Assembly: GCF_902506145.1 (NCBI RefSeq)
Contig: NZ_LR733520.1
Span: 1,313,975 to 1,377,974 of the forward strand
From: Burkholderia sp. 8Y
GTDB lineage: Bacteria; Pseudomonadota; Gammaproteobacteria; Burkholderiales; Burkholderiaceae
Direction of reading: 5' to 3'
DNA: 64,000 bases
Position 1 is the first letter of the stretch. Every line of letters begins with the position of its first letter. A program made the translations under genes and the position numbers. The notes below the pieces were generated by a model. That model did not search any database. It was not told the origin of the DNA and worked only from the letters and a program-made list of their open reading frames with translations. Positions 37,751 through 47,740 of the stretch are shown piece by piece.

Positions 37751-39355
37751 ATGAAAGACGCGCACGACGCCAGCGTGCTGACCGTCACGGGCATCGGCAA
37801 GACCTATGTCGAGCCGGTGCTGGCCGACGTATCGCTCGGACTTTCGCCGGGCGAGGTGCTGGCGTTGACCGGCGAAAACGGCGCGGGCAAGAGCACGCTC
37901 TCGAAGATCATCGGCGGACTCACGAATCCGAGCGCGGGCACGATGACGCTCGCGGGGCAACCGTACGCGCCGCAAAGCCGCACGGACGCGGAATCGCTCG
38001 GCGTGCGAATGGTGATGCAGGAGCTGAATCTGCTGCCGACGCTGTCGGTCGCGGAAAACCTGTTCCTGAACCGCCTGCCGCAGAAAGGGCGCGTGAAAAT
38101 CGGCTGGATCGACCGCAAGCGGCTCGCGGACGACGCGCGGCACGCGATGGCGCAAGTCGGGCTCGACGCGATCGACCCGGACACGCTCGTCGGCGATCTC
38201 GGCATCGGGCATCAGCAGATGGTCGAAATCGCGCGCAATCTGATCGGCGATTGCCGCGTGCTGATTCTCGACGAACCCACCGCGATGCTCACCGCGCGCG
38301 AAGTCGATCTCCTCTTCGAGCAGATCGCGCGGCTGAAGGCGCGCGGCGTGGCGCTCGTCTATATCTCGCACCGTCTGGAAGAGTTGCGGCGCATCGCGGA
38401 GCGGGCGGCGGTGCTGCGCGACGGCCGTCTCGTCCACGTCGGCCCCATGAGCGCGCTGACGAGCGACCAGCTCGTCACGCTGATGGTGGGCCGCGAACTG
38501 GGCGAACGCATCGATCTGGGCGAGCGCAGGCTCGGCGGCGTCGCGCTGAAAGTGGACGGCATGACGCGCGGGCAGGCCGTGCGCGACGTGTCCTTCGACG
38601 TGCGAGCGGGCGAGATTTTCGGCATCAGCGGGCTGATCGGCGCGGGCCGCACCGAACTCATGCGCCTCATTTACGGCGCGGATCGCGCGGATGCCGGCAC
38701 GGTGTCGGTCGCGCGCGGCGGCGAAGGACTGCGCGCGGTGAACATCCAGTCGCCGTCGGATGCCGTGAGAAACGGCATCGCGCTCATCACGGAGGACCGC
38801 AAGGGCGAGGGCCTGCTTCTCGGCCTGCCCATCGCCGCGAACGTTTCACTGGGCAATGTCGGCGCGGTGGCGCGTCACGGCGTGATCGACACGCGCCGCG
38901 AAGCCGCGCTCGCCGAACGCCAGATCGACGCCATGCGCATTCGCACGTCGGGGCCCGCGCAGGCGGTGTCCGAACTGTCGGGCGGCAATCAGCAGAAAGT
39001 GGTGATCGGTCGCTGGCTCGCACGCGACTGCGCGGTACTGCTTTTCGACGAACCGACGCGCGGCATTGACGTCGGCGCGAAGTTCGACATTTACGGGCTG
39101 ATGGGCGCGCTCGCCCGCGAAGGCCGCGCGCTCGTGGTCGTATCCAGCGATCTGCGCGAACTGATGTTGATCTGCGACCGGATCGGCGTGATGTCGGCGG
39201 GGCGCATGACCGGCGTGTTCGAGCGCGCGAACTGGACGCAGGACGCGCTGCTCGCCGCCGCCTTCGCGGGCTACGCGAAGCGCGAGGCGATTCTGCACGA
39301 GCCGCTCGCGCCGGACGCGAAGCCGCCCGAACAAGACAATCTGCTGGAGCATTGA
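37751..39355 (+). CDS. rbsA: Ribose-type ABC transporter, duplicated ATP-binding protein
   Basis: 534 residues containing two ABC domains. The first has a full Walker A (GENGAGKST) and DEPTAML; the second has the degenerate Walker A GLIGAGRTEL normal for RbsA/XylG/MglA proteins, plus LSGGNQQKV and DEPTRGIDVGAK. It energises sugar import with RbsC. The stop is immediately followed by the rbsC ATG. Confidence 0.94.
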   Translation: MKDAHDASVLTVTGIGKTYVEPVLADVSLGLSPGEVLALTGENGAGKSTLSKIIGGLTNPSAGTMTLAGQPYAPQSRTDAESLGVRMVMQELNLLPTLSVAENLFLNRLPQKGRVKIGWIDRKRLADDARHAMAQVGLDAIDPDTLVGDLGIGHQQMVEIARNLIGDCRVLILDEPTAMLTAREVDLLFEQIARLKARGVALVYISHRLEELRRIAERAAVLRDGRLVHVGPMSALTSDQLVTLMVGRELGERIDLGERRLGGVALKVDGMTRGQAVRDVSFDVRAGEIFGISGLIGAGRTELMRLIYGADRADAGTVSVARGGEGLRAVNIQSPSDAVRNGIALITEDRKGEGLLLGLPIAANVSLGNVGAVARHGVIDTRREAALAERQIDAMRIRTSGPAQAVSELSGGNQQKVVIGRWLARDCAVLLFDEPTRGIDVGAKFDIYGLMGALAREGRALVVVSSDLRELMLICDRIGVMSAGRMTGVFERANWTQDALLAAAFAGYAKREAILHEPLAPDAKPPEQDNLLEH

Positions 39356-40363
39356 ATGACAGGTCAGACCGAAGCCAATCTGCCGGCCGATGCACCGAAA
39401 AGCGGCAAGCCCGCGAAGGGCGCCGGCACGCGCCTGGGCTTTTCGAACTATCTGGGACTCGCCGGCGCGCTCGCCGCGATGATCGCGCTCTTTTCCGTGC
39501 TCAGTTCGCACTTCCTGACGTACGACACGTTCAGCACGATTGCGAACCAGATACCGGATCTCGTCGTGATGTCGGTCGGCATGACCTTCGTGCTCATCAT
39601 CGCGGGCATCGACTTGTCGGTGGGCTCGGTGCTCGCGCTCGGCGCGTCAGTGGTGAGCGTGGCGGCGCTGAAATGGCACTGGCCGGCGCTGCCGGCGGCG
39701 CTCATCGGCCTCGCCGCCGCCGCGCTGACGGGCACGGTGACGGGCCTCGTGACGGTGGCATGGCGCATTCCGTCGTTCATCGTGTCGCTCGGCGTGCTGG
39801 AAGCGGCGCGCGGGCTCGCGTATCAGATGACGAACTCGCGCACCGCGTATATCGGCGATGCCTTCGATTTCCTCTCGAATCCGATCGCGTTCGGCATCTC
39901 GCCGGCCTTTCTCATTGCGGTCGCGGTGATGATCGTTGCACATTGGGTCTTGACCCGGACGATTTTCGGCCGTTATCTCGTAGGCATCGGCACGAACGAG
40001 GAAGCGGTGCGGCTCGCGGGTGTCGATCCGAGGCCGTACAAGGTCATCGTGTTCGCGCTGATGGGCGCGCTCTCCGGACTGGCCGCGCTGTTCCAGATTT
40101 CACGTCTGGAAGCCGCGGATCCGAACGCGGGCGCGGGCGTGGAGCTTCAGGTGATCGCGGCGGTGGTGATCGGCGGAACGAGTCTGATGGGCGGGCGCGG
40201 CTCGGTCATCAGCACGTTCTTCGGCGTTCTCATCATTTCGGTGCTGGCGGCGGGGCTCGCGCAGATCGGCGCGAACGAGCCGACCAAGCGCATCATCACG
40301 GGCGCGGTGATCGTGGTCGCGGTGGTGCTCGATACGTACCGGAGCAGACGCAGGCGCGGTTGA
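39356..40363 (+). CDS. rbsC: Ribose-type ABC transporter permease
   Basis: 335-residue inner-membrane permease of the BPD_transp_2 family with about nine to ten hydrophobic segments. Hallmarks: GMTFVLIIAGIDLSVGSVLAL near residue 75 and the cytoplasmic EAA-like region GRYLVGIGTNEEAVRLAGV, plus VIGGTSLMGGRGS. It starts directly after the rbsA stop with no gap. Confidence 0.94.
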   Translation: MTGQTEANLPADAPKSGKPAKGAGTRLGFSNYLGLAGALAAMIALFSVLSSHFLTYDTFSTIANQIPDLVVMSVGMTFVLIIAGIDLSVGSVLALGASVVSVAALKWHWPALPAALIGLAAAALTGTVTGLVTVAWRIPSFIVSLGVLEAARGLAYQMTNSRTAYIGDAFDFLSNPIAFGISPAFLIAVAVMIVAHWVLTRTIFGRYLVGIGTNEEAVRLAGVDPRPYKVIVFALMGALSGLAALFQISRLEAADPNAGAGVELQVIAAVVIGGTSLMGGRGSVISTFFGVLIISVLAAGLAQIGANEPTKRIITGAVIVVAVVLDTYRSRRRRG

Positions 40364-40562
40364 GGCAGCAAGGCAGCACGTCGGTGCCCCGCACGGGGTG
40401 GGGCGGCGACGTTAAAAGCAGTGAAATCAAATAGATGACCGGCAGTCCGTTGGCCGTCCAGAGCGGCGAACGGAGGGGAAAGGCTGGGCGCGGGAGGGCC
40501 GCGCGCGGCTCGCCTGCCGGTCGATAAAAGAAGTTGGACCAAAGCAAAGCGAAGGACGATGT

Positions 40563-41612
40563 ATGGCGACGATCAAAGACGTGGCAGCCATTGCCGGGGT
40601 GTCGTTTACGACGGTGTCCCACGTAGTGAACAATTCAAGGCCGGTGTCGGCCGACGTGCGGGCGAAAGTCGAGCGCGCGATCCGCGAGCTGGACTACGTG
40701 CCGTCGGCGGTCGCGCGCTCGCTCAAGGCGAAGTCCACCGCGACCATCGGGCTGCTCGTGCCGAACGCCACGAATCCGTACTTCGCCGAACTGGCGCGCG
40801 GCGTCGAGGACGGCTGCGCGAAGAACGGCTACTGCGTGTTCTTCTGCAACTCGGACGACGATCCCGCCAAGCAGCGCAACTATCTGCGCGTCTTGCAGGA
40901 AAAGCGCATCGACGGCCTCGTGATCGCATCGGCGGGCGAAGACGCGGTGCTCGCGCAGTGTCTCGCGGGCGCGCGTGAGCCGCTCGTGATCTTGGACCGC
41001 AACATCGAAGGCGTTTCGGCGGATCTCGTGCAGATCGACCACGAAAAGGGCGCCTATCTCGCGACGAAGCATCTGCTGCAAATGGGGCATTCGGAGATCG
41101 GCTGCATCACCGGGCCGGTGGCGACGGCGGTCAGCGCCATGCGTCTGCACGGCTTCATTCGCGCGATGGCCGAGCGCGGCGTCGAGATCGAGCCGAACGC
41201 GATCGTCCAGAGCGACTTTTCAGCGACGGGCGGCTATGCGGCAGCCTCGCAGCTTTTCGACGCGATGAAGCCGACGGCGATCTTCGCCTGCAACGACATG
41301 ATGGGCATCGGCGCGCTGCGGGCGGCGGCGGAGCGCAAGATTCGCGTGCCGGACGATTGCTCGATCATCGGCTTCGACGATGTCGAGCTGTCGCGCTACA
41401 CGTATCCCGCGCTTTCGACGGTCGGCCAGTCGGTGCGCGCGCTCGGCGAAATGGCCGCGCAGACGCTGATCGAGCGCATCGTCGGCAAGCTCGGCGGCAC
41501 GACGCGCCGCCGCGTGGTGGCGCCGCGTCTGGTGCTGCGGGAATCGACCGCGGTCGTGCCTGAATCGCACTGTGCCGAAAGCGGTGCCGTGGCCGACGCG
41601 AAAGCACAGTAA
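40563..41612 (+). CDS. rbsR: LacI-family regulator of the ribose operon
   Basis: 349 residues. The helix-turn-helix at the N-terminus (TIKDVAAIAGVSFTTVSHVVN) is followed by the hinge YVPSAVARSLKAKST and a periplasmic-binding-protein-like effector domain. It is expected to repress the cluster and release on sugar binding. Location inside the operon, 199 bp after rbsC and 24 bp before the kinase, suggests autoregulation, perhaps through an internal promoter in 40364-40562. Confidence 0.9.
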   Translation: MATIKDVAAIAGVSFTTVSHVVNNSRPVSADVRAKVERAIRELDYVPSAVARSLKAKSTATIGLLVPNATNPYFAELARGVEDGCAKNGYCVFFCNSDDDPAKQRNYLRVLQEKRIDGLVIASAGEDAVLAQCLAGAREPLVILDRNIEGVSADLVQIDHEKGAYLATKHLLQMGHSEIGCITGPVATAVSAMRLHGFIRAMAERGVEIEPNAIVQSDFSATGGYAAASQLFDAMKPTAIFACNDMMGIGALRAAAERKIRVPDDCSIIGFDDVELSRYTYPALSTVGQSVRALGEMAAQTLIERIVGKLGGTTRRRVVAPRLVLRESTAVVPESHCAESGAVADAKAQ

Positions 41613-41636
41613 TCAACCGGAGCGGAATGTATCGCG

Positions 41637-42581
41637 ATGAGCGACAACGCAACTTCTGAAGCCGTCACGCGCGGGCGCGTGGCCGTGGTCGGCAGTCTCA
41701 ACATGGATCTCGTCACGCGCGCGCCGCGTTTGCCGATGCCCGGCGAGACGCTTGCCGGCTCGGCGTTCGTGCAGGCGCCCGGCGGCAAGGGCGCGAATCA
41801 GGCAGTGGCGGCGGCGCGTCTGGGCGCGCAGGTCGCGATGATCGGCTGCGTCGGCAGCGACGCGAACGGCGCGACGCTGCGCGCGGGCCTCGAAGCGGAA
41901 GGCATCGACTGCGCGGCGCTCGCGACCAGCGCGGAGGCGCCCACGGGCGTGGCGCTCATCATCGTGGATGACGCCAGCCAGAACGCGATCGTGATCGTCG
42001 CGGGCAGCAACGCGCAGGTCACGCCGGCGGCCATCGACGCGCAGGAGGCGCTGCTCGCCCGCGCCGATGTCATCGTCTGCCAGCTCGAAACGCCGCCTCA
42101 AACCGTGCGCGCGGCGCTGGCCGCCGGCCGCCGGCTCGGCCGCACGACGATTCTCAATCCCGCGCCCGCGGCGAGCGCCTTGCCCGCCGACTGGTTTGCG
42201 CTCATCGACTATCTGATTCCGAACGAACTGGAAGCCGCGACGCTTTCCGGCATTGCCATCGCGACGCCCGACGATGCCCGCCGCGCCGCCCATGCTCTCA
42301 AGGCGAAAGGCGCGCGCAATGTGATCGTGACGCTCGGCGCGCAGGGCGTCTTCGCGCTGCTGGGAGACGACGGCGCGGGCCAGCACCTGCCATCGCCCAA
42401 AGTGGAGGCGGTCGATACCACCGCCGCCGGCGATACCTTCATCGGCGGATTCGCGGCGGAACTCGCGCGCGGCAGCGCCGTCGCCGACGCGATCGCCTTC
42501 GGGCAGCGCGCCGCCGCGCTCGCCGTCACGCGCGAGGGCGCGCAACCGTCCATTCCGCGTCGCAGCGAAGTCACAGCATAG
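41637..42581 (+). CDS. rbsK: Ribokinase
   Basis: 314-residue PfkB-family kinase that phosphorylates D-ribose to ribose-5-phosphate. Motifs: VVGSLNMDLV, GGKGANQAVAAARLGA (PfkB signature 1) and DTTAAGDTFIGGFAAEL (signature 2 with the catalytic Asp). It overlaps functionally with rbsBAC for ribose uptake and phosphorylation. The mutarotase rbsD is missing from this cluster. Confidence 0.95.
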   Translation: MSDNATSEAVTRGRVAVVGSLNMDLVTRAPRLPMPGETLAGSAFVQAPGGKGANQAVAAARLGAQVAMIGCVGSDANGATLRAGLEAEGIDCAALATSAEAPTGVALIIVDDASQNAIVIVAGSNAQVTPAAIDAQEALLARADVIVCQLETPPQTVRAALAAGRRLGRTTILNPAPAASALPADWFALIDYLIPNELEAATLSGIAIATPDDARRAAHALKAKGARNVIVTLGAQGVFALLGDDGAGQHLPSPKVEAVDTTAAGDTFIGGFAAELARGSAVADAIAFGQRAAALAVTREGAQPSIPRRSEVTA

Positions 42582-42623
42582 GTTTTCATCATCCGCTGAA
42601 AAGCGATGTGCCCAACGCGTCGT

Positions 42624-42640
42624 TTTCCCTATCAGGGAAA
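42624..42640 (+). promoter_or_regulatory. Inverted repeat upstream of the chemoreceptor promoter
   Basis: TTTCCCT-ATC-AGGGAAA, a perfect 7-bp inverted repeat with a 3-bp spacer, ending eight bases before the -35 element. Position suggests an activator or repressor site; the binding protein is unknown. Confidence 0.45.
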
Positions 42641-42648
42641 GAACCTTC

Positions 42649-42676
42649 TCAAGTCCCCTAGCTTGCATGCCGTTTA
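42649..42676 (+). promoter_or_regulatory. Sigma-28 (FliA)-type promoter of the chemoreceptor gene
   Basis: TCAAGTCC (42649-42656), a 12-bp spacer and GCCGTTTA (42669-42676). This closely resembles the flagellar class 3 consensus (TCAAG/TAAAGTTT and GCCGATAA). It ends 94 bp before the chemoreceptor start. Confidence 0.65.
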
Positions 42677-42770
42677 CACGGTCAGCGGATGCGCGTGTGC
42701 GTATCCGCCCGATCGCGGCCGTACGCGACGCAACGCCCGCGCGAAACCGAACCGGCATCAGGGACACATA

Positions 42771-44477
42771 ATGAATAAGGCTTTGACGATCAAGGCGCGC
42801 CTCGGCATCTCGATGGCGTTTCTCGGCGCGCTCCTCATCGCAATCGGCGCACTGGGACTCGCGGGCATGGGCCGCACGAACGAGGCGTTCCTCAGTACTT
42901 ACTCCGTGCAGATGCCGGGCGCCATCGCGGTCGGCAACAGCGAAATGTACGCGGCCCGCGAGCGGCTCGTGTTCGACCGCGCGGCGCTGCTCGCGGGCAC
43001 CTCCGAGGCGGCTGCGACCATCGCGCGTTCACGCATGATGCGCGAGCGCGCCGACACGTTCTGGAAGAGCTATATGTCGCTGCCGCAGACGCCGGACGAA
43101 CGCCGTCTTGCTGACGCATCGCAGGAAAAGCGGCTCGCGCTTCAGCGCGTCATTGACAAGGGCCTCGTGGCCGTCACGGCGGACGACCACGCGGGCATGA
43201 TCGAAGCGGCCAAGGCGATGCAGGCCGCCTATAACGAACTCGCCAACGCGAACGACGCGCTGCGCGCGTTTCTCACCGACGCCTCGAAGCAGAGCTACGA
43301 AGACGCGCAAAGCCGCTATACGTGGTTCCGCGCGCTGAGTCTTTCGGCCATCGCGCTCGGCCTCGCGGCGGCGGCGTTCGCGTGGTTCGCGTTGCGGCGC
43401 GCCATCGCGCGGCCGCTCGAAGCCGCGCTCGCGCACTTCGAAGCCATCGCAGCCGGCGATCTGCGTCGCGACGTCATCGTGACCTCGCGCGACGAAATGG
43501 GTCTGCTGCTCGAAGGGGTCGCGAAGATGCGGTCGAGCCTGCTCACAACGGTCCGCACGGTGCGCTCGGGCAGCGAATCGATTGCCTCGGCCACGCAGCA
43601 GATCGCGGCGGGCAACACGGATCTGTCGTCGCGCACCGAAGAGCAGGCGTCGGCGTTGCAGGAGACGGCATCGAGCATGGAAGAACTGACGAGCACGGTG
43701 CGTCAGAACGCGGACAACGCGCGCCAGGCGAGCACGCTTGCCGCGAACGCGTCGGAGATCGCGGGCAAGGGCAGCGCCGTCGTCACGCAAGTGGTCGATA
43801 CGATGGGCGACATCAGCCGCAGCTCGGCCAAGATCGCCGACATCATCACGATCATCGAAGGCATCGCGTTCCAGACCAACATCCTTGCGCTCAATGCGGC
43901 CGTCGAAGCGGCGCGAGCCGGCGAAGAAGGGCGCGGCTTCGCGGTCGTCGCGGGCGAAGTACGCAATCTCGCGCAGCGTTCCTCGACGGCGGCCAAGGAA
44001 ATCAAGGAGTTGATCGACAATTCCGTGGCGCGCGTACAGTCGGGCACCACGCTCGTCGACGAAGCGGGCCGCACGATGAACGAAATCATCGGCGCGGTGC
44101 AGCGCGTGACCGACATCATGGGCGAGATCGCGGCGGCATCGGCGGAGCAGACGAGCGGCATCGAGCAGGTTTCGCGCGCCGTCACGCAGATGGACGAAGT
44201 CACGCAGCAGAACGCGGCGCTCGTCGAAGAAGCGGCGGCGGCTGCCCAGTCGCTCGAAGATCAAGCGGCGCGCCTGCGTCAGGCAGTCGCGGTGTTTCAG
44301 GTGACCGAAGGCGCGGCGCTTGCTGCGTCTCCTGTTGCAGCGACGCGCGCCACTGTATCTTCCAAGCCGAAGCACGTCGCGCAGCCGACGGCGAGACCCG
44401 TGGCGCGTGTCGCTCCCGCGCCGGCCGCGAAGCCCGCCGCGCTGTCGACGGCGGGCGGCGACTGGGAAACGTTCTGA
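42771..44477 (+). CDS. Methyl-accepting chemotaxis protein with C-terminal CheR/CheB tether
   Basis: 568 residues. Two TM segments (about 11-31 and 190-212) bracket a periplasmic four-helix-bundle sensor domain. A HAMP linker, methylation helices and the highly conserved hairpin tip ([37 protein letters not shown]) follow. A Pro/Ala-rich flexible arm ends in the pentapeptide DWETF, the tether for CheR and CheB seen as NWETF in E. coli Tsr/Tar. It is preceded by a sigma-28-like promoter, fitting motility control. Ligand unknown. Confidence 0.95.
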   Translation: MNKALTIKARLGISMAFLGALLIAIGALGLAGMGRTNEAFLSTYSVQMPGAIAVGNSEMYAARERLVFDRAALLAGTSEAAATIARSRMMRERADTFWKSYMSLPQTPDERRLADASQEKRLALQRVIDKGLVAVTADDHAGMIEAAKAMQAAYNELANANDALRAFLTDASKQSYEDAQSRYTWFRALSLSAIALGLAAAAFAWFALRRAIARPLEAALAHFEAIAAGDLRRDVIVTSRDEMGLLLEGVAKMRSSLLTTVRTVRSGSESIASATQQIAAGNTDLSSRTEEQASALQETASSMEELTSTVRQNADNARQASTLAANASEIAGKGSAVVTQVVDTMGDISRSSAKIADIITIIEGIAFQTNILALNAAVEAARAGEEGRGFAVVAGEVRNLAQRSSTAAKEIKELIDNSVARVQSGTTLVDEAGRTMNEIIGAVQRVTDIMGEIAAASAEQTSGIEQVSRAVTQMDEVTQQNAALVEEAAAAAQSLEDQAARLRQAVAVFQVTEGAALAASPVAATRATVSSKPKHVAQPTARPVARVAPAPAAKPAALSTAGGDWETF

Positions 44478-44597
44478 CGCTGTCATGCCGTTGCCCGCAT
44501 CGCGCGTGAACCTGATGCGGGCAACGTGAAGCACCTTCGGTCCGGCAACCCGTACACTGACGACACTGCGCGTCACCATCTACACGAGGGTATCGAC

Positions 44598-45359
44598 ATG
44601 ACCGGATCGACACTCGCCGCCAAGCTCGTCGCGGCCCGGCGTCAGCATCGACTGATCGAAACGCTGGAGCCTCGCGATCTTCCCGCCGATGCACCCACCG
44701 CCTACGCCATCCAGCACGAAGTCCTGCGCGACGCCAAAGCGCGCATCGGCGCATGGAAGATCGGCTCGCGCGCGCCCGATGCGCTCGCGGCGGGCGCGCC
44801 CATCGATGCCGAATGTGTCTATGTTTCGCCCGCGCGCCTGCCGTTCGACGGCTTCTTTCACGTGCTGGTGGAACTGGAGATCGCGTTTCGCTTCGCGTAT
44901 GCCTTGCCCCCCAAAAACGAGGCTTACACGCGCGCGGAAGTGCTCGCGGCGATCGGCGGCATTGCAGTCGCGCTCGAAGTCGTCGATAGCCGTTTCGCGC
45001 AGTGGCCCAATCTCGATCCGCTCGCGCAGCTTGCCGATTCGCAGAACAACGGCGCGCTCATCACGAGCGGCATGGAACCTTACGAGGTCGTGGCGCCTGG
45101 CTTCGACTTTCTTGCGCCGCGCATCGAACTGACGCTCGATGGCGTGGGGATTGCTCCGGCCACGCTCGGCAATCCGGCGGGCGATCCGCGCGAGCTGCTG
45201 CCCTGGCTCGTCAACCATTGTTCGCGCATGGGTTTGACGGTCGAGCCGTTCTGGACCATCACGACGGGCTCTTACACCGGCGCGTATCGTGTGGAAGGGC
45301 CGGCGATGGTGCATGGCGCGATCGACCGCATCGGCGAACTGGAGCTGGTGCTGACCTGA
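44598..45359 (+). CDS. 2-keto-4-pentenoate hydratase-like protein (fumarylacetoacetase family)
   Basis: 253-residue MhpD/XylJ-type protein. The conserved metal-binding acidic residues appear in VLVELEIAFRF (ExE) and ALEVVDSRF; WKIG near residue 50 is also typical. The family hydrates 2-hydroxy-alkadienoates in aromatic meta-cleavage pathways or decarboxylates oxaloacetate-like acids. No other aromatic pathway genes are adjacent, so the substrate is open. GAGGG precedes the ATG. Confidence 0.87.
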   Translation: MTGSTLAAKLVAARRQHRLIETLEPRDLPADAPTAYAIQHEVLRDAKARIGAWKIGSRAPDALAAGAPIDAECVYVSPARLPFDGFFHVLVELEIAFRFAYALPPKNEAYTRAEVLAAIGGIAVALEVVDSRFAQWPNLDPLAQLADSQNNGALITSGMEPYEVVAPGFDFLAPRIELTLDGVGIAPATLGNPAGDPRELLPWLVNHCSRMGLTVEPFWTITTGSYTGAYRVEGPAMVHGAIDRIGELELVLT

Positions 45360-45712
45360 TGCTGACGTGATGACATGCGCTCACGCCAATGCTTTGGCGG
45401 AAGGTCGCGGTGAAGCGATGATATGAGCGCGGCGCAGCGAACATGACGAAGCGGTCATCTAGCGCAGGCTGCAATCATGCGTGACCTGTGTGACCTGTGT
45501 GAACGGTGACGAAAAACATCTTGGGACTGAGGATTGTAGGTGAACGAAAATAACCTACCAAGCTAGTGATTGTTCCGAGCAGCTTCTAAGCAAATCATCC
45601 AACCAAGTGCGTGAAAAAAAATTCGAAAGGGTTTAGGATGAATTGAAGCGATGTCGTTTCGATTACGCGCGTTGCGCACGACAAGGCTTTCTGACTTCGG
45701 CGAGGAGGTAGC
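45360..45712 (+). promoter_or_regulatory. Repeat-rich control region of the prkA operon
   Basis: 353 bp, notably AT-richer than its surroundings. It contains (i) three 9-bp direct repeats of the form GTGA-C-GT at 45481-45507; (ii) an inverted repeat GTAGGT...ACCTAC with 11 bp between arms (45536-45558); and (iii) a sigma-70-like promoter, GTGAAA at 45611-45616 and TAGGAT at 45634-45639 with a 17-bp spacer. GAGGAGG precedes prkA. No gene is seen. Arrays of direct and inverted sites suggest multi-input regulation, as expected for a stress operon; the regulators are not identified. Confidence 0.6.
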
Positions 45713-47635
45713 ATGGATATCTACAGCAGTTTCGCGACCCGCTTCGAAAAAACCCGCGAGGAGGAATTCTCGCTCGAAGAGTATCTCGCGCTCTGCAAGG
45801 AAGATCCTGCCACATATGCAACAGCGGGCGAACGCATGCTGACGGCCATCGGGGAACCGGAAATGGTCGACACTCGCCTCGATCCGCGTTTATCGCGTGT
45901 GTTTGCAAACAAGGTCATCAAGGTGTATCCGGCGTTCCGCGAGTTCTACGGAATGGAGGAAGTGATCGAGAACGTCGTGTCTTACTTCAGGCACGCCGCG
46001 CAGGGTCTGGAAGAAAAGAAGCAGATCCTGTATCTGCTCGGTCCGGTGGGCGGCGGCAAGTCGTCCATTGCTGAACGGCTCAAGCAACTCATGGAGCGCG
46101 TACCGTTCTATTCGCTCAAGGGCTCGCCCGTGAACGAATCACCGCTCGGTCTCTTCGATTACGACGAGGACGGTCCGGTGCTCGAGGAACAGTACGGCAT
46201 TCCGCGCCGTTACCTGAAGAGCATTCTGTCGCCGTGGGCCGTCAAGCGCCTGCATGAGTACAACGGCGATATCCGCAAGTTCCGTGTCGTGCGCCGCTAT
46301 CCGTCGATACTTCGGCAAATCGGCATTGCGAAGACGGAACCGGGCGACGAAAACAATCAGGACATCTCCTCCCTCGTCGGCAAGGTGGACATTCGCAAGC
46401 TCGAAACCTATTCGCAGGACGACGCCGATGCCTACAGCTATTCCGGCGGCCTGTGCCTCGCGAATCAGGGCTTGCTGGAATTCGTCGAAATGTTCAAGGC
46501 GCCGATCAAGGTGCTGCACCCGCTTTTGACTGCCACGCAGGAAGGCAACTTCAAGGGCACGGAAGGTTTCGGCGCGATCCCGTTCGACGGCGTGATTCTC
46601 GCGCACTCGAACGAATCGGAATGGAAGGCTTTCCGCAACAACAAGAACAACGAGGCGCTGCTCGATCGTATCTTCGTGGTCAAGGTGCCGTACTGCCTGC
46701 GCTATAGCGAAGAGGTGAAGATCTACGAGAAGCTTCTGCGCAATTCGTCGCTCGCCGAAGCGGTGTGCGCGCCGGGCACGCTCAAGATGATGGCGCAAAT
46801 GGCCGTGCTCACGCGTCTGCACGAGCCGGAGAATTCGAGCCTCTTCTCGAAGATGCAGGTGTATGACGGCGAGAATCTCAAGGACACCGATCCCAAGGCG
46901 AAGTCGTATCAGGAGTATCGCGATTTCGCGGGCGTCGATGAAGGCATGACGGGCGTGTCCACCCGTTTCGCGTTCAAGATTCTGTCGCGCGTGTTCAACT
47001 TCGATTCGACCGAGGTCGCGGCCAACCCGGTGCATCTCATGTACGTGCTCGAACAGCAGATCGAGCGCGAGCAGTTCCCGCCGGAGACGGAGCAGAAGTA
47101 CCTGTCGTTCATCAAGGACGTACTGGCTTCGCGCTACGCCGAATTCATCGGGAAGGAGATTCAGACGGCTTATCTGGAGTCGTATTCGGAGTATGGACAA
47201 AACATCTTCGATCGCTACGTGACGTATGCGGACTTCTGGATTCAGGATCAGGAATTCCGCGATCACGACACCGGCGAGAGCTTCGACCGCGCCGCGCTCA
47301 ACGCGGAACTGGAGAAGATCGAAAAGCCGGCGGGCATCAGCAACCCGAAGGACTTCCGCAACGAGATCGTGAATTTCGTGCTGCGCGCGCGTGCGAACAA
47401 CGGCGGCAAGAATCCCGCGTGGATCAGCTATGAGAAGTTGCGCGTCGTGATCGAGAAGAAGATGTTCTCGAATACCGAGGAACTTCTGCCGGTCATCTCC
47501 TTCAACGCGAAGGGATCGGCCGAAGAGCAACGCAAGCACGAGGACTTCGTGAATCGCATGGTCGCGAAGGGTTATACGCCGAAGCAGGTGCGTCTCCTGT
47601 GCGACTGGTACCTGCGCGTGCGCAAGTCGTCGTAA
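45713..47635 (+). CDS. prkA: PrkA/YeaG-family serine protein kinase
   Basis: 640 residues. The N-terminal AAA+-like PrkA domain has Walker A GPVGGGKSS (residues 110-118). The C-terminal PrkA domain resembles a cAMP-dependent kinase fold. The E. coli orthologue YeaG is induced by RpoS and nitrogen starvation and affects survival of nutrient stress; a Bacillus orthologue works in sporulation signalling, and protease-like activity has also been reported. It is the first gene of prkA-yeaH-spoVR, a widely conserved trio. Confidence 0.96.
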   Translation: MDIYSSFATRFEKTREEEFSLEEYLALCKEDPATYATAGERMLTAIGEPEMVDTRLDPRLSRVFANKVIKVYPAFREFYGMEEVIENVVSYFRHAAQGLEEKKQILYLLGPVGGGKSSIAERLKQLMERVPFYSLKGSPVNESPLGLFDYDEDGPVLEEQYGIPRRYLKSILSPWAVKRLHEYNGDIRKFRVVRRYPSILRQIGIAKTEPGDENNQDISSLVGKVDIRKLETYSQDDADAYSYSGGLCLANQGLLEFVEMFKAPIKVLHPLLTATQEGNFKGTEGFGAIPFDGVILAHSNESEWKAFRNNKNNEALLDRIFVVKVPYCLRYSEEVKIYEKLLRNSSLAEAVCAPGTLKMMAQMAVLTRLHEPENSSLFSKMQVYDGENLKDTDPKAKSYQEYRDFAGVDEGMTGVSTRFAFKILSRVFNFDSTEVAANPVHLMYVLEQQIEREQFPPETEQKYLSFIKDVLASRYAEFIGKEIQTAYLESYSEYGQNIFDRYVTYADFWIQDQEFRDHDTGESFDRAALNAELEKIEKPAGISNPKDFRNEIVNFVLRARANNGGKNPAWISYEKLRVVIEKKMFSNTEELLPVISFNAKGSAEEQRKHEDFVNRMVAKGYTPKQVRLLCDWYLRVRKSS

Positions 47636-47740
47636 GAGGCGCGCTTTACCGAAGGGTCAGTAGCAGTCAGGCAGTGCAGGTCCGCGCCGTCCGGGTTCGA
47701 TGCTTGCATCCGGATGGCGAAGCGGGCAGATTGCGAGCGA

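Noticed and set aside
45388..45401. Possible sigma-54 promoter upstream of prkA (TGGCGG...TCGC)
   Set aside because: Only 9 bp between the GG and GC doublets instead of 10 and far from the gene; not convincing.
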